64,000 nucleotides of DNA, taken from Proteiniphilum sp. X52. GTDB lineage: Bacteria > Bacteroidota > Bacteroidia > Bacteroidales > Dysgonomonadaceae. The notes below the pieces were generated by a model. That model had not been told where the DNA came from, searched no databases, and was given only the letters and a program-made list of their open reading frames with translations. The stretch covers positions 1 to 64,000 of the forward strand of contig NZ_RDSD01000009.1 in NCBI RefSeq assembly GCF_003712195.1, in the 5' to 3' direction. Below, piece by piece: positions 7,675 to 17,262 of the stretch. Position numbers and translations under genes: made by a program. Every line of letters starts with the position of its first letter. Position 1 is the first letter of the stretch.

Positions 7675-9444
7675 TTATCTTATAATCTTTATCTGTTTCG
7701 GAGCATCAATCTCACTTTTTATTTTTCCGTCGGCTTGTTTCACATGTTTTACTGTCACGACACCGTAAGGTGTGGGAAATGATCCTTCCGCAAAAGCGAG
7801 AACACCCAGGTTCGGACGTATGCGGATTACCTTTGATCCGGGTTCGATCACCTGGATCCCCAACACATGGGCCGTCAACCAGGCGGTTGGTCCGGATGCC
7901 CATCCGTGACAGAGGCTGGCCCTGAGGCCGATATAGCAATGATCACCCCCGTCGGCATGAATATCGAACTTCGCCGGGTCAGGAAGTTGATCGATCGGTA
8001 AGGCATTCAATCGTTCTTCATAATTGAAATTCTCCCAGAAGGTGGTGGCGCCCAAATCGAGCATTGCTCCCCAATAATCGGAGATAATGTCCATTGCTTC
8101 CTGGTATTTGCCGTCTTTCGCCAATGCCTCCAGCATGTAATAGCCATAGAAGGTCGCGAAATCATTTGCCCCGTTTCTGAGTATAACCGGAGAAGCTTGA
8201 TTGGGAGGCAACATCCCTGCCAATGCGAGCAATGAGGCTGCCTGTTTATTGCCATGATGGGGTGGAAGGTGCTTATGTAGTGATGCAGCTGCTTTTATAC
8301 ATGCATTCTTGAGTTCCCTGTCGTTCAACCATCCGGCAATATCCTTTCCTGCTTCCATAGCCATCAGCGTCAAAGAGTGGAGTCCGGCATGGATCACGTT
8401 GGAATCTCTGGCCGTGGGCCAATCGAGAAAACGCCCTTCATCGAGATTTTCCCTGCCATCCGGCCCTATATTTGAAATGACCTGACGGATCAAAGACGAG
8501 AGATAGTCCTGCTGTTCTTTCAGATAATCCCAATCCCCATGATACAGGTAAAGATCGCGATGGGCAATTAGCCACCACAATGAATAGGAGGAGATCCCGT
8601 TCATCCATCGGGGTAGGGGGGTGGTGTCCCTTCCGAAATCGAGACTCTTTTTCACCACTTCGTGATCCCCGAACACGGCGTGTATGGTCATGATTTCCGG
8701 ATGGATGTCCCCCAACCATACCAGCCGGTCTCTTTTTATTCCGTCCCACAGGTACTCCTGCATATTCAGGTGAACGGTATAGGCTCCCGTTTCCCATATT
8801 TCGTTCAGTCGTTCGTTATCGCATTTGAATGAACCCAGGTAAGGGATATTCCTGTACCGGAAAATCGCTCTTACCGATCGTAGCGGCAGTTCCACACCTT
8901 TATCCAACAGATCTATCCGTACGAACCGGAATCCGGAATTGCCCACCTCTACGGTTCCCAACCAGGGGAGTTCGAGTGTGTAATCTCTTAAAGAATGATC
9001 ATTGGTGGCTGAACCCATGCCCGGCACACTGTTGTCAATACAATCGCTCATGGCTTCCGAAACCGACTCTCCCAAACGGATACGTACTCGCACCGGCTTT
9101 TTCTCGCCTCTTATCGCGGCGGCAATTTCTATTCCGCCGTAGAGTTCTTTTCCGAAATCGAGTAACACCGAGGCCTGTGCTTCGTCGTCCGACCGGAGGA
9201 GACACATGCCTGTTCCGCTGGTTGAGAGTTGTCCGTCGAATGGTGCCAACAGCACTTCGGCGTTCTTCACCTGTTGGTTTTTATCATCCGATTGCCAGAC
9301 TATTTTCACAGGGGTAAGATATGCCCTTGTAATTTCGTCTTTGATCAGTTGTCCCTGGAAGGTTTTTTCTGCCAAGTATTTTTGGGCCGGAACGTTTTCC
9401 GCTAAAAGAAAAAGAAAAAGAATAAAGAATAAACGAGTTTTCAT
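7675..9444 (-). CDS. Alpha-L-rhamnosidase-type glycoside hydrolase (GH78-like)
   Basis: A 589-residue exported protein. The signal peptide ends near residue 21 (LLAENVPAQ). A beta-rich part follows, then an (alpha/alpha)6 barrel typical of GH78-like enzymes: GSFKCDNERLNEIWETGAY starts it, then EYLWDGIKRDRLVWLGD, a signature with the acidic residues of the active-site region. A small C-terminal beta domain (RIRPNLGVLAFAEGSFPTP) ends it. It should release L-rhamnose from plant or bacterial polysaccharides in the periplasm or at the surface. At 589 residues it is shorter than classic GH78 and lacks extra N-terminal modules. It is the last gene of the minus-strand rhamnose block, 136 bp after the second rhamnosidase. 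Confidence 0.85.
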   Translation of the reverse strand: MKTRLFFILFLFLLAENVPAQKYLAEKTFQGQLIKDEITRAYLTPVKIVWQSDDKNQQVKNAEVLLAPFDGQLSTSGTGMCLLRSDDEAQASVLLDFGKELYGGIEIAAAIRGEKKPVRVRIRLGESVSEAMSDCIDNSVPGMGSATNDHSLRDYTLELPWLGTVEVGNSGFRFVRIDLLDKGVELPLRSVRAIFRYRNIPYLGSFKCDNERLNEIWETGAYTVHLNMQEYLWDGIKRDRLVWLGDIHPEIMTIHAVFGDHEVVKKSLDFGRDTTPLPRWMNGISSYSLWWLIAHRDLYLYHGDWDYLKEQQDYLSSLIRQVISNIGPDGRENLDEGRFLDWPTARDSNVIHAGLHSLTLMAMEAGKDIAGWLNDRELKNACIKAAASLHKHLPPHHGNKQAASLLALAGMLPPNQASPVILRNGANDFATFYGYYMLEALAKDGKYQEAMDIISDYWGAMLDLGATTFWENFNYEERLNALPIDQLPDPAKFDIHADGGDHCYIGLRASLCHGWASGPTAWLTAHVLGIQVIEPGSKVIRIRPNLGVLAFAEGSFPTPYGVVTVKHVKQADGKIKSEIDAPKQIKIIR

Positions 9445-9580
9445 ATGATTGGTGAGTTAAGAACTTAGAAGTTAGAACTGGGAGCTTAGAATTATCAATT
9501 ATCGTGCACAGTAGACTATCGCCCAGGACATTATCGCGCGCAGCGCGCTATCATTTGTAATGTCGCGAGTGATAGGGATA
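9445..9580. repeat. Intergenic gap with AAGAACTTAGAAGTTAGAACT-type repeats and a GC palindrome
   Basis: The 136-bp gap between the two rhamnosidase genes starts with degenerate copies of an AAGAACT/TTAGAACT unit (about 9455-9490), related to the array at 53.6 kb. It also contains a GC-rich palindromic stretch, GCGCGCAGCGCGC, near 9536-9550. No gene is visible. Confidence 0.5.
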
Positions 9581-11860
9581 TTACCGTTCCACAGAGAACT
9601 GCCATTTCCCTGAACCGATATTTTCAATTATTGAAAAATTTCCCTCCCGTTTATATTTTACCGGTTGACCATTGATGCGTAAAGTCTGCCTTCGGCAATA
9701 GAAAGGAAGGTGTATTTCGGCGGTAGTGTTGGCCGGAATGTCGACTTCAAGCCGGAACGATTGACCCGGATCATTGGTAAAGCTTGCCGTTATGTCGCCC
9801 CGGATGGTGGGATGTCTGATCTGGGCTGATTTCAGCGAATCAGGCTGCGGCTTGATCCGTATCTTCCGGAAACCCGGTTCCAATGGTTCTATTCCCATCA
9901 GTTTGCGTGGGATCAGGTTGGCAGGTGCCGCACCCCAGGCATGGTTCCAGTCCTGATTGGGTTTATATTTGTTGTCCCACGCTTCGAGCGTGATTGTGGA
10001 ACCGGCACGGATCATATTATACCAGCTCCTTTCTCCGGTGGAAGTGAGCAGCTGTAGCCCGTATCCGGCATCGTGGGCGTCGTAGAGGGCGTCGAGCAGG
10101 AATTGTGAACCGTACACACTACAAGCCATTCCGCGGGAACGGATAAACTCCAACACACTGTTGATCCGGTTTTCAGTGACCAATCCGAAAGCCAGCGCAA
10201 ACATATTGGCATGGAGGGATGCGTGGTCTGTGTCGATGCCATCGATATAAACACCTCTTTTTTTATCGAAAAGGTGGTTATTGAAAGATTGTTTCAACTT
10301 GGCGGCACGTTCGTTATAGAATTTCTGATCAGCTGCCTTTCCTAACGTTCCCGCAATTCGCGCCATCAATACCAGGGTTCTGTAATGGAAGGCATTGACT
10401 ACCGTGTTGATATCGGTGAAGACAAATCCGTCGGTCTCACCGCCTTCCTCCTTTTCCAACCCAAGGATACCGGTATGCGGCCAATCGACAATATCCCGTA
10501 TCTGCCCGTCGAAATGGATAGATTGAAGCACTTCCGGCGTTACCTTGCCTGTGCGGGTACTGATAAAACCTCTTTCATCGGAGAGCGCGATCAGTGTTTT
10601 TGCCTGAAGGTCTTCATAAAAGTGCGCCAACGAGAGGTCATTACCGGTGTACATATAGTCTTCCCACGCTATGAGAACGGATTGCAGATGCCATTCGGTT
10701 GGCCAGGTGGGCTTCCGTATGAGGTATTCATGCGTATGGCGTGCCATGCTGTAATCGCGGGCTACGCCGTAGTGCGATAGTTGGTTGATCAGCGCGTCCG
10801 CTTCGTAAGGAATTCTTTCGCGGTCCCCGTCAATATAAATACCGAGGAAGGATGTTGCCTTTATCGAGTATTTACTGATATCCCAAACCCGGTTGAGTAT
10901 TGTGTCGGAACTGTGGAAGTGAGAGTCGAAATCGTTGAACGGATAAAAAGCCGTCTCCCGTATCAGGTCTTTTTCCCCGAGCGGATGTTTATAATCTTCT
11001 ATTTCGCAGTAGCGGAACGGGGTCACCTCTCCGATATATTCCGGCATCAGTACAGCCTGTGGGCCGGTATTTCTTTTATCGGGACGAATGGCGACCACAT
11101 AGGTTTTCCAGCCTTTGTCAAGTCTTATTTTGTATCGGGAGTAGCGGATTGAAGCCTCCGGGGAGCGGTTAACCTCTCCGTTCATTTCTGTTTCTCCCAA
11201 ATGGACGGTCACACTATCGGTTCCGGTGTCGGAATACAGATTCACCCTTACTCTGCCGAAAGATGCTTTGCCGAAGTCGGCAAAATAACGCATCTCATCG
11301 ATCCGGTTTATTTTTACCGGATATTCGTCTTGTTTCTGAATCGGATACCGGTCTGTTGCGTAATCGACTAGATTTGGCGCTGTTTTAAAAGCCGAAATTC
11401 GGGAAAAACCCGATTCTTCTCCACCCTGATCCCATGTTTTTACTTTCCAGAAATAGACTTTTCCCGGTTCAAGATGTTTGCCGTTATACAGAATATTGAC
11501 AGAACGATTCCCTTCCACTTTTCCGGAATCCCACAGATCAGCGGAATCTTTCAACAGAAAATCCCTCTTTGACGCGACTAATAACCGATAGGCTGTTTGC
11601 CGGGTGTTTTTTTCCCGGGAAGGTATTGCCCATCCGAAAAATGGTTCGCGGGTACTTATTTCAGTAAACTGGAAATTTTCTCTTTGAGAAACCGCTTTGT
11701 CTATCGGTGTGGTTACAGGATAGCCGTTTACATATACCTGTTCGGCCTGTGATAACAGATTCACCGTTAACTGGTATGGAACGGATTGCTCCTGTGCGTT
11801 GGCAGTAATGGACAAAAATACAAATAAGATCGAGGGTGATATTATTTTTCTGAAATGCAT
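9581..11860 (-). CDS. Alpha-L-rhamnosidase, GH78
   Basis: A 759-residue secreted enzyme. The signal peptide ends near residue 22 (SITANAQ). Residues of about 70-160 form the N-terminal beta domain common in GH78 (FGWAIPSREKNTRQTAYRLL, then KVYFWKVKTWD). A second beta domain follows, then the (alpha/alpha)6 catalytic barrel from about 310 with YIDGDRERIPYEAD at 342-354. D346, E348 and E353 are the conserved acidic residues of this motif. A C-terminal beta sandwich completes it (FRLEVDIPANTTAEIHLPF). It hydrolyses terminal alpha-L-rhamnosyl bonds by inversion. The start lies 12 nt after the stop of the AraC-type gene, so regulator and enzyme are co-transcribed. Length and motifs are normal for the family. 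Confidence 0.92.
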   Translation of the reverse strand: MHFRKIISPSILFVFLSITANAQEQSVPYQLTVNLLSQAEQVYVNGYPVTTPIDKAVSQRENFQFTEISTREPFFGWAIPSREKNTRQTAYRLLVASKRDFLLKDSADLWDSGKVEGNRSVNILYNGKHLEPGKVYFWKVKTWDQGGEESGFSRISAFKTAPNLVDYATDRYPIQKQDEYPVKINRIDEMRYFADFGKASFGRVRVNLYSDTGTDSVTVHLGETEMNGEVNRSPEASIRYSRYKIRLDKGWKTYVVAIRPDKRNTGPQAVLMPEYIGEVTPFRYCEIEDYKHPLGEKDLIRETAFYPFNDFDSHFHSSDTILNRVWDISKYSIKATSFLGIYIDGDRERIPYEADALINQLSHYGVARDYSMARHTHEYLIRKPTWPTEWHLQSVLIAWEDYMYTGNDLSLAHFYEDLQAKTLIALSDERGFISTRTGKVTPEVLQSIHFDGQIRDIVDWPHTGILGLEKEEGGETDGFVFTDINTVVNAFHYRTLVLMARIAGTLGKAADQKFYNERAAKLKQSFNNHLFDKKRGVYIDGIDTDHASLHANMFALAFGLVTENRINSVLEFIRSRGMACSVYGSQFLLDALYDAHDAGYGLQLLTSTGERSWYNMIRAGSTITLEAWDNKYKPNQDWNHAWGAAPANLIPRKLMGIEPLEPGFRKIRIKPQPDSLKSAQIRHPTIRGDITASFTNDPGQSFRLEVDIPANTTAEIHLPFYCRRQTLRINGQPVKYKREGNFSIIENIGSGKWQFSVER

Positions 11861-11872
11861 GAATGCCTGAAA

Positions 11873-12781
11873 TTAGTTGCTGTTTTGTTTTATACGTCCT
11901 GAATTTCTGTATTCCATAGGGGTAACCCCGACTCTCTTTTTAAAGAAGGATAAGAAGTACTCATAGGAGCTGAAATTCAATTCGTAGGAAATCTCCTTTA
12001 TAGAATAATTGGTTTCAGCCAATAACTCCTTGGCCTTTCTTAATTTTAATTCCTGAAAATACTGTGCCGGGGCATAACCGGTGTACTCCTTAAATGCTTT
12101 CCTGAATAAAGAGTAGCTGATCCCCAAGTTGGTGGCAATCTCTTTGATATCGACGTTTTTATGGATATTTTCAATCATGATGACTTTTGCCCGTTCAATT
12201 TTCTGAGCGGATTCCTTCGACTCGAAGTTCCTGTTTTGCGCCAGCGATAAAATCGTACCCAGGATATTAAATGCAATTCCTGCCAGATTCTGCTGTGCGG
12301 CCGTTTTATCTTCTTTAGCCACTTTAATGGCTGTGGAAAACAGGTTTACAAGATCTTCGTTCACCCCTACACTGAGAATCTGATTCTCCGGAGATATGAA
12401 CCCGTTTGCCACGATATCATCAATGATCTTTCCGTCAAAGCCGATGTAATATTCATTCCATCCGATTTCTTTGAGTGGGCAGTAGGTATGCCATTGCCCG
12501 GGAAAAAGAAAAATAACCTGTCCTTTGGTAATATTTGTCCTTTTTGTGGAATCGGAAGAAAAAACTCCTTTTCCTTTACTGATATAAACGATTTGATATT
12601 CCGATAAAATACGTCCGTTATTTGGGGTGAAGTAGTAACTTTTGGGATGTTCCTTGGACGGATACGCCGTATTGGGTGCGATGGGCTGAAAACCAACGGT
12701 GTTGACCGTTAGCCCGAATTTTTTATCTTTTTCGTTTACTAACAGGTATTTAAAATCGATTCCTAAGTCGTTAAATCTCAT
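11873..12781 (-). CDS. AraC-family transcriptional regulator of the rhamnose genes
   Basis: A 302-residue regulator with an N-terminal cupin-like sugar-sensing domain (GKGVFSSDSTKRTNITKGQV) and a C-terminal double helix-turn-helix from about 195 to 295. The first HTH is DIKEIATNLGISYSLFRKAF, the second SIKEISYELNFSSYEYFLSF, ending in the family signature KKRVGVTPMEYR. Its place between rhaT and the rhamnosidases, all on one strand, argues that it is the L-rhamnose-responsive activator, like RhaR in Bacteroides thetaiotaomicron. The ligand is inferred from context. Target sites might include the region upstream of rhaB and the 53-bp repeats at 12895-12993. Confidence 0.88.
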   Translation of the reverse strand: MRFNDLGIDFKYLLVNEKDKKFGLTVNTVGFQPIAPNTAYPSKEHPKSYYFTPNNGRILSEYQIVYISKGKGVFSSDSTKRTNITKGQVIFLFPGQWHTYCPLKEIGWNEYYIGFDGKIIDDIVANGFISPENQILSVGVNEDLVNLFSTAIKVAKEDKTAAQQNLAGIAFNILGTILSLAQNRNFESKESAQKIERAKVIMIENIHKNVDIKEIATNLGISYSLFRKAFKEYTGYAPAQYFQELKLRKAKELLAETNYSIKEISYELNFSSYEYFLSFFKKRVGVTPMEYRNSGRIKQNSN

Positions 12782-12894
12782 GTTTTGTCTGTTTAGATTT
12801 GCATGTTTTATTTTGGGTGTAAATAGTTGTTTTCCTTCCCATTTAGCTTGACGAAAACGCTATTTCGGTTGTAAATTTACATAAATAAACCGAA

Positions 12895-12993
12895 TTCAAT
12901 GGCTTCCTGTTACACTTTCCGTGGGAAGTCAGCGATTTTCGCTTTGCTTCAATGGCTTCCTGTTACACTTTCAGTGGGAAGTCAGCGATTTTC
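12895..12993. repeat. Two direct 45-bp repeats, period 53 bp, between rhaT and the regulator
   Basis: The sequence TTCAATGGCTTCCTGTTACA and its continuation to GCGATTTTC occurs at 12895-12940 and again at 12948-12993, with one changed dinucleotide and an 8-bp spacer. Each copy holds a short inverted repeat (CTTCC and GGAAG). The 295-bp gap (12782-13076) has no gene. The repeats lie upstream of the AraC-type gene and may be regulator or RNA-fold sites. Only two copies exist, so this is not a CRISPR array. Confidence 0.85.
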
Positions 12994-13076
12994 AATTCCC
13001 GCCGCGCTCATCACTCTGTGTTGCGGCATATTGCAAATATTGTCAGGTCAGTACATGATTCATAAAACCGATAGGA

Positions 13077-14105
13077 TTAAAACAGATTGGGTATTACCAA
13101 AGAAAATATCAAAACCGCCATGCCGATAGCCAGGAAAATGACGGCCTTTTTTCCCGCGCCTTTCCACTCTTTGAGGATAATGCCCCACACGTTGCTGAAA
13201 ACCACGTTTAGAGACATCAGTATGCTCCATGAAAAAGCCATCATCACACTGCCGGGTTCGAAAAAGCTTTGTCCCATGCCCAACCCGAAAAATTGAGAAT
13301 ACCAGAGAAGCCCTGCCAGTGCACAAAACAGAAGATTATTTACCAAAACGGCTTTTGAGGAGCGTTTTATCTCACCGCTCGTTTTATTTTTCCGGTTCAT
13401 ATAGAGACAATACACGAGATTGGTGACAAATCCGCCAAGGGTGACCAATAGTGTGACCGGATTCTGTGCGAACAGCTCCTTTGCTCCGGCAGCGATGGCC
13501 GCTTCTTTTACCGGTATCCCGGCGCTTAATCCCAGACTGAAACAGGCACTCATTACGCCTGCAAACAACGCGATAAGAAGTCCCTTTTTCAGGGCAAAAT
13601 CTTTGATCGCTTTTTTCCTCTCCTCTTCGGACATATTCTTTGAACGGAGGCTGCCGGCATACCCTACTAATGCAATACCTGCCAGTGTAACGGCAACAGC
13701 CAGCAACAAAACCAATCCTTTCGGGGAGAAAAGATCCGTGCCGGCAAGCATTGCCGGGATAAGTGTCCCGAAAGCGGCGCAGGTTCCCAGCGCCACTGAT
13801 TGCCCGAGGGCGATACCCAGAAAACGCATGCTTAATCCGAAAGTCAATCCCCCGATTCCCCAAAGCACCCCGTACCCAATGGCTTTCCATGAGGCAGCCG
13901 CGTGGGAGGTATAGATTGCGATCAAGTCCGATGGCGTACTGGCCATGAATGCCCCCAGAAGAGGAAAGATCAGCCATGCGAAAATTCCCTGCATCAGCCA
14001 GAAGTTTTCCCATGACCACTCTTTTATCTTATTGATGGGGACGTATGAGCTTGATTGGCCCATACTTCCCACAGCAATAATAATTAAACCCAGAATTGTA
14101 TTCAT
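13077..14105 (-). CDS. rhaT: L-rhamnose-proton symporter
   Basis: A 342-residue inner-membrane protein with about ten hydrophobic segments, nearly the length of E. coli RhaT (344). The N-terminus reads ILGLIIIAVGSMGQSSSYVP and is followed by the EWSWENFWLMQGIFAW loop; both are characteristic of the family. It imports L-rhamnose with a proton. It lies 3 nt after rhaA in the minus-strand order rhaB-rhaA-rhaT, so it is translated with the catabolic enzymes. The start ATG at 14105 precedes the first membrane segment directly. Confidence 0.93.
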   Translation of the reverse strand: MNTILGLIIIAVGSMGQSSSYVPINKIKEWSWENFWLMQGIFAWLIFPLLGAFMASTPSDLIAIYTSHAAASWKAIGYGVLWGIGGLTFGLSMRFLGIALGQSVALGTCAAFGTLIPAMLAGTDLFSPKGLVLLLAVAVTLAGIALVGYAGSLRSKNMSEEERKKAIKDFALKKGLLIALFAGVMSACFSLGLSAGIPVKEAAIAAGAKELFAQNPVTLLVTLGGFVTNLVYCLYMNRKNKTSGEIKRSSKAVLVNNLLFCALAGLLWYSQFFGLGMGQSFFEPGSVMMAFSWSILMSLNVVFSNVWGIILKEWKGAGKKAVIFLAIGMAVLIFSLVIPNLF

Positions 14106-14108
14106 TGT

Positions 14109-15401
14109 TTAGACTCGTTTAGAGGTTACCTGATCTTCATACTCCTGGACCTCCTGTACATACGCATCGCCCACAGGTACGTTCTGCTGCCGGCAATAGT
14201 AATTATATACCGCGTTCCAAGGCATCGATTTCAATTCTTCCAGATAGGCCAGCCGTTGGAAATTTTTATCCTGCCGTTCAAATTCCCTTAATTGCGGGGT
14301 CGGCTCGAGCAGCGCTTGCAACATCGCTTTCTGGGTAGCGCGGATTCCCACTATGTAAGCTCCCAGGCGATTGATCGATGCATCGAAATAATCGAGCCCG
14401 ACATGTACACGATCGGCGTGACCGGAACGGACAATCTCCTGAGTTAAAGCCAACAACTCGTCGCTTAAGATCACTACGTGATCGCTATCCCAACGTTCCG
14501 GACGACTTACATGCAGATTAAGTTCAGGCACAAAAAGGAGCATCGAAGAGATTTTGTCGGCGATCGATTCGGTCGGATGGAAATGCCCGGCATCCAGTGT
14601 CAGCATCATATTGTTTTTTACCGCATAACCCATATAAAATTCATGCGATCCCACCACATAACTTTCGCTGCCGATACCAAACAATTTACATTCCACACAA
14701 TCTTTCAGGTAATCCGTACTGATCTTTTCGGTGAAAACATCGTCGAGCGCCTCTTTCATCAGTAGTCTGTGGGCAAAGCGTGAAACGGTTTTGTCCTTTT
14801 CTCCGTCGGGAAACCAGATATTGTGGATACAGGGATCGCCTTGCTGCCGACCGATTTCAGCCGCGATACGACGACAACGGCGCAGGTGCTCTTTCCAGAA
14901 CTCCCTGATCTCAGGATCAAAATGAGAGATCGTGTATCCGCTCTCACCTTTGGGGTGCGAGAAAAGGGTGCAGTTGAAATCGAGTTTTACGCCGACTTTC
15001 TTCGCCCAGTCGATCCATGATTGAAAATGTTTTGGTTCGATCTGGTCACGATCGACGAATTGACCGCCAAAATCGCCATAGATGGCATGCAAGCTGATCC
15101 TGTGTGTTCCGGGGATCAACGTGAGCACTTTCTCGAAATCACTCCGTAGCTCCTCTATCGTCCTGGCTTTTCCAGGATAGTTCCCGGTAGCCTGGATGCC
15201 ACCTGTCAACTCCCCGTCTGGATTTTCAAATCCCGACACATCGTCTGCCTGCCAGCAGTGAATGGATATGGAGAGATTATTCAGTTTCTCAATAGCCTGG
15301 TCAACATCCACTCCCATCGACGCGTATTGTACCTTTGCCTCTTCATACGCTTTTTTAAGTTGTTCTTCTTTCATACCTTTAAATTTAGATTCAAGATTCA
15401 A
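14109..15401 (-). CDS. rhaA: L-rhamnose isomerase
   Basis: A 430-residue cytoplasmic enzyme converting L-rhamnose to L-rhamnulose, a TIM-barrel aldose-ketose isomerase with two metal ions (E. coli RhaA has 419 residues). Family landmarks include ISIHCWQADDVSGFE near 47-61, ATGNYPGKART, HAIYGDFGGQFVDRDQIEPK, FNCTLFSHPKGESGYT, and the metal-site motif LTLDAGHFHPTES with Asp and His ligands. It lies between rhaB (86 nt away) and rhaT (3 nt). The N-terminal segment (MNLESKFKGMKEEQLKKAYEEAK) is slightly longer than in E. coli. Confidence 0.96.
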   Translation of the reverse strand: MNLESKFKGMKEEQLKKAYEEAKVQYASMGVDVDQAIEKLNNLSISIHCWQADDVSGFENPDGELTGGIQATGNYPGKARTIEELRSDFEKVLTLIPGTHRISLHAIYGDFGGQFVDRDQIEPKHFQSWIDWAKKVGVKLDFNCTLFSHPKGESGYTISHFDPEIREFWKEHLRRCRRIAAEIGRQQGDPCIHNIWFPDGEKDKTVSRFAHRLLMKEALDDVFTEKISTDYLKDCVECKLFGIGSESYVVGSHEFYMGYAVKNNMMLTLDAGHFHPTESIADKISSMLLFVPELNLHVSRPERWDSDHVVILSDELLALTQEIVRSGHADRVHVGLDYFDASINRLGAYIVGIRATQKAMLQALLEPTPQLREFERQDKNFQRLAYLEELKSMPWNAVYNYYCRQQNVPVGDAYVQEVQEYEDQVTSKRV

Positions 15402-15480
15402 GAACCAAGAATCAAGATTGTTATTTACTTTTATTGTTATTTTTCATCATCACATCATCACATCATCACATCATCACACC
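15388..15480. repeat. rhaB-rhaA gap with CAAGAACCAAGA element and CATCATCA microsatellite
   Basis: Positions 15388-15420 read GATTCAAGATTCAAGAACC and AAGAATCAAGATTG, a copy of the dispersed repeat that also flanks the four-helix-bundle gene at 59.7 kb. It is followed by four copies of a 9- to 10-bp ATCATCACATC-type unit up to 15480. It overlaps the start codon region of rhaA (start at 15401) on its left edge. Confidence 0.7.
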
Positions 15481-15487
15481 GATTATG

Positions 15488-16972
15488 CTATATGTTCCTG
15501 TAAACATTCAGGTAATCAATGTAGTGGCTCTCCCATAGAGCGGTCTCTTCCGGCTCGAATGTATCGAGGTCAATGGAGTTTCTCACGATTTGACGGATTT
15601 CTTGTTTGTCATTGACTATACCGGCAGCTTTTGCCTGTAATAAAATATTTCCCATTGCCGTAGCTTCTGACGGGCCGGCAACGACCGGCTTGCCGATGGC
15701 GTTGGCAGCAAAGGTATTGAGCAATTTGTTTTGGGCTCCCCCGCCGATAATATGCAGGACTTGGATGGGAAATGTGGCAAGTTGCTGAAGATCAGCCAAT
15801 ACCTGCTTGTATCGGAAAGCAAGACTTTCGTAAATGCAACGGGCCAATTCTCCCATTGTTCGAGGGATATATTGATTTGTTTCTTTGCAATAAGACTGAA
15901 TAGCCGTGGTCATGGATCCCGGGGCAGCGAAGCATGGTGAATCGGGATTGATAAAACATTTGAAAGGGACCGACTGTTTTGCAGCGGCTACTATATCTTC
16001 ATAACTGACCGGTTGATAACTCTCCCATTCTTTTTTGCATTGTTCAATCAACCACATTCCACAGATATTTTTCAGCAGGCGGATAGATCCGTCGGCACCT
16101 CCTTCGTTGGTAAAGTTGAGTCGAAAGGTTTCGTCATTGATTACAGGCGTTTCCGACTCGATGCCCATTAATGACCATGTCCCCGAACTCAGATATGCGA
16201 AGTTTCCATCTTTCGCAGGCGTAGCCAAAACGGCCGAAGCCGTGTCGTGACCCGCAACGGCTATGACGGACAGATCCTTTATGCCAGTCAGGCGCTGGAC
16301 AGATGGGGATATATTGGCTATCTTATGTCCCGGATATACCAGCATACCGAAGTGATTGTCATCCAGTTGCAGTGCTTGAAGGAGCGACCTGTCGAAATTT
16401 CGTGTGTAAGCATCGAGCATTTGTGAAGTGGAGGAGATGGTGTATTCTGTCACCGCCGTCCCCGTCAGCAGATAGGATAGGGCATCGGGCATAAACAGTA
16501 TCTTGTGGATGACCGGATAGATCGACGAATTTTCATGCAGGAGGGTGTCGAGTTGGAAGAGAGTGTTAAAGTTCATGTTCTGGATTCCCGTTTTTCGATA
16601 TACCTCTTCTTTCGGAATTTTGGAGAAAAAACGCTCCGGCGCGTCGAATGTACGGGGATCCCTGTAACTGTAAGGCATACGCAATGGTTCACCATCCTTT
16701 CCGAAACAGACAAAGTCTACCCCCCATGTGTCAATACCCAGGGAGGTGACGCGCGGCCTGTGAGATTTGACTTCCCGTACTGATGTTATAATCTGGTCAT
16801 ACAAATAGAAGAGATCCCAATAGAAACGATTGTTCACTTCGATGATAGGATTAGGGAAACGACTGATTTCCTTTAACTCCAATTGATCATTTTGGATAGT
16901 TCCCAGCATTGCTCTTCCGCTACTGGCACCCAAATCGATTGCTAAGAATGACATTAAATTATCCACACTCAT
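15488..16972 (-). CDS. rhaB: Rhamnulokinase
   Basis: A 494-residue FGGY-family sugar kinase phosphorylating L-rhamnulose to L-rhamnulose 1-phosphate (E. coli RhaB has 489). The phosphate-1 loop is FLAIDLGASSGRAMLG at 9-24. The motifs LGIDTWGVDFVCFGKDGEPL, VAGHDTASAV, YLSSGTWSLMGIE and IIGGGAQNKLLNTFAANAIG are standard for RhaB. It is the first gene of the rhaBAT block, with a good promoter 40-70 nt upstream on the minus strand. Two ATG codons are possible (16972 or 16954); MSFLAID at the second is the typical beginning, so residues 1-6 may not be translated. Confidence 0.95.
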   Translation of the reverse strand: MSVDNLMSFLAIDLGASSGRAMLGTIQNDQLELKEISRFPNPIIEVNNRFYWDLFYLYDQIITSVREVKSHRPRVTSLGIDTWGVDFVCFGKDGEPLRMPYSYRDPRTFDAPERFFSKIPKEEVYRKTGIQNMNFNTLFQLDTLLHENSSIYPVIHKILFMPDALSYLLTGTAVTEYTISSTSQMLDAYTRNFDRSLLQALQLDDNHFGMLVYPGHKIANISPSVQRLTGIKDLSVIAVAGHDTASAVLATPAKDGNFAYLSSGTWSLMGIESETPVINDETFRLNFTNEGGADGSIRLLKNICGMWLIEQCKKEWESYQPVSYEDIVAAAKQSVPFKCFINPDSPCFAAPGSMTTAIQSYCKETNQYIPRTMGELARCIYESLAFRYKQVLADLQQLATFPIQVLHIIGGGAQNKLLNTFAANAIGKPVVAGPSEATAMGNILLQAKAAGIVNDKQEIRQIVRNSIDLDTFEPEETALWESHYIDYLNVYRNI

Positions 16973-17009
16973 GATGAGGTTAAATTCAAATTTTTTTTAA
17001 GATTGTCCG

Positions 17010-17041
17010 CAAACTTACAGGATAAATTGAATATATGCAAT
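17010..17041 (-). promoter_or_regulatory. Promoter of the rhaBAT operon
   Basis: Minus strand: ATTG at 17038-17041, 20-nt spacer, TAAGTTTG at 17010-17017. This matches the Bacteroidales -33/-7 pattern (TTTG, TAnnTTTG) except for one base. A start near 17003 would leave a short leader before rhaB. Confidence 0.65.
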
Positions 17042-17121
17042 GAAATAAATGATTTTATGACTGTGTTTTTTGATAATGTTATTCTTGATTCCTTGTGGCC
17101 TTGATTATTATTTTCATGCGC

Positions 17122-17152
17122 TTGGAAATACTTGGATTTTCATGTACTTTTG
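17122..17152 (+). promoter_or_regulatory. Promoter for the gene at 17263
   Basis: Plus strand: TTGG at 17122-17125, 19-nt spacer, TACTTTTG at 17145-17152, a full match to the -7 consensus. Transcription from about 17159 would run into the 543-residue gene. With the rhaB promoter this makes the 16973-17262 gap a divergent promoter region; no other gene was seen in it. Confidence 0.6.
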
Positions 17153-17262
17153 TAAAGTAATTAAAAACTGAAAGTTATGTTACAGGGACAGATAGTAAAA
17201 CATAAGTTTTGTCAAGCATAAAAATATCGCACCTGTTTAAGTAAATCCCGACCAGTAATAGG

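Noticed and set aside
12895-12993. Direct repeats as a CRISPR array
   Set aside because: There are only two copies with an 8-bp spacer, no cas genes and no further units.
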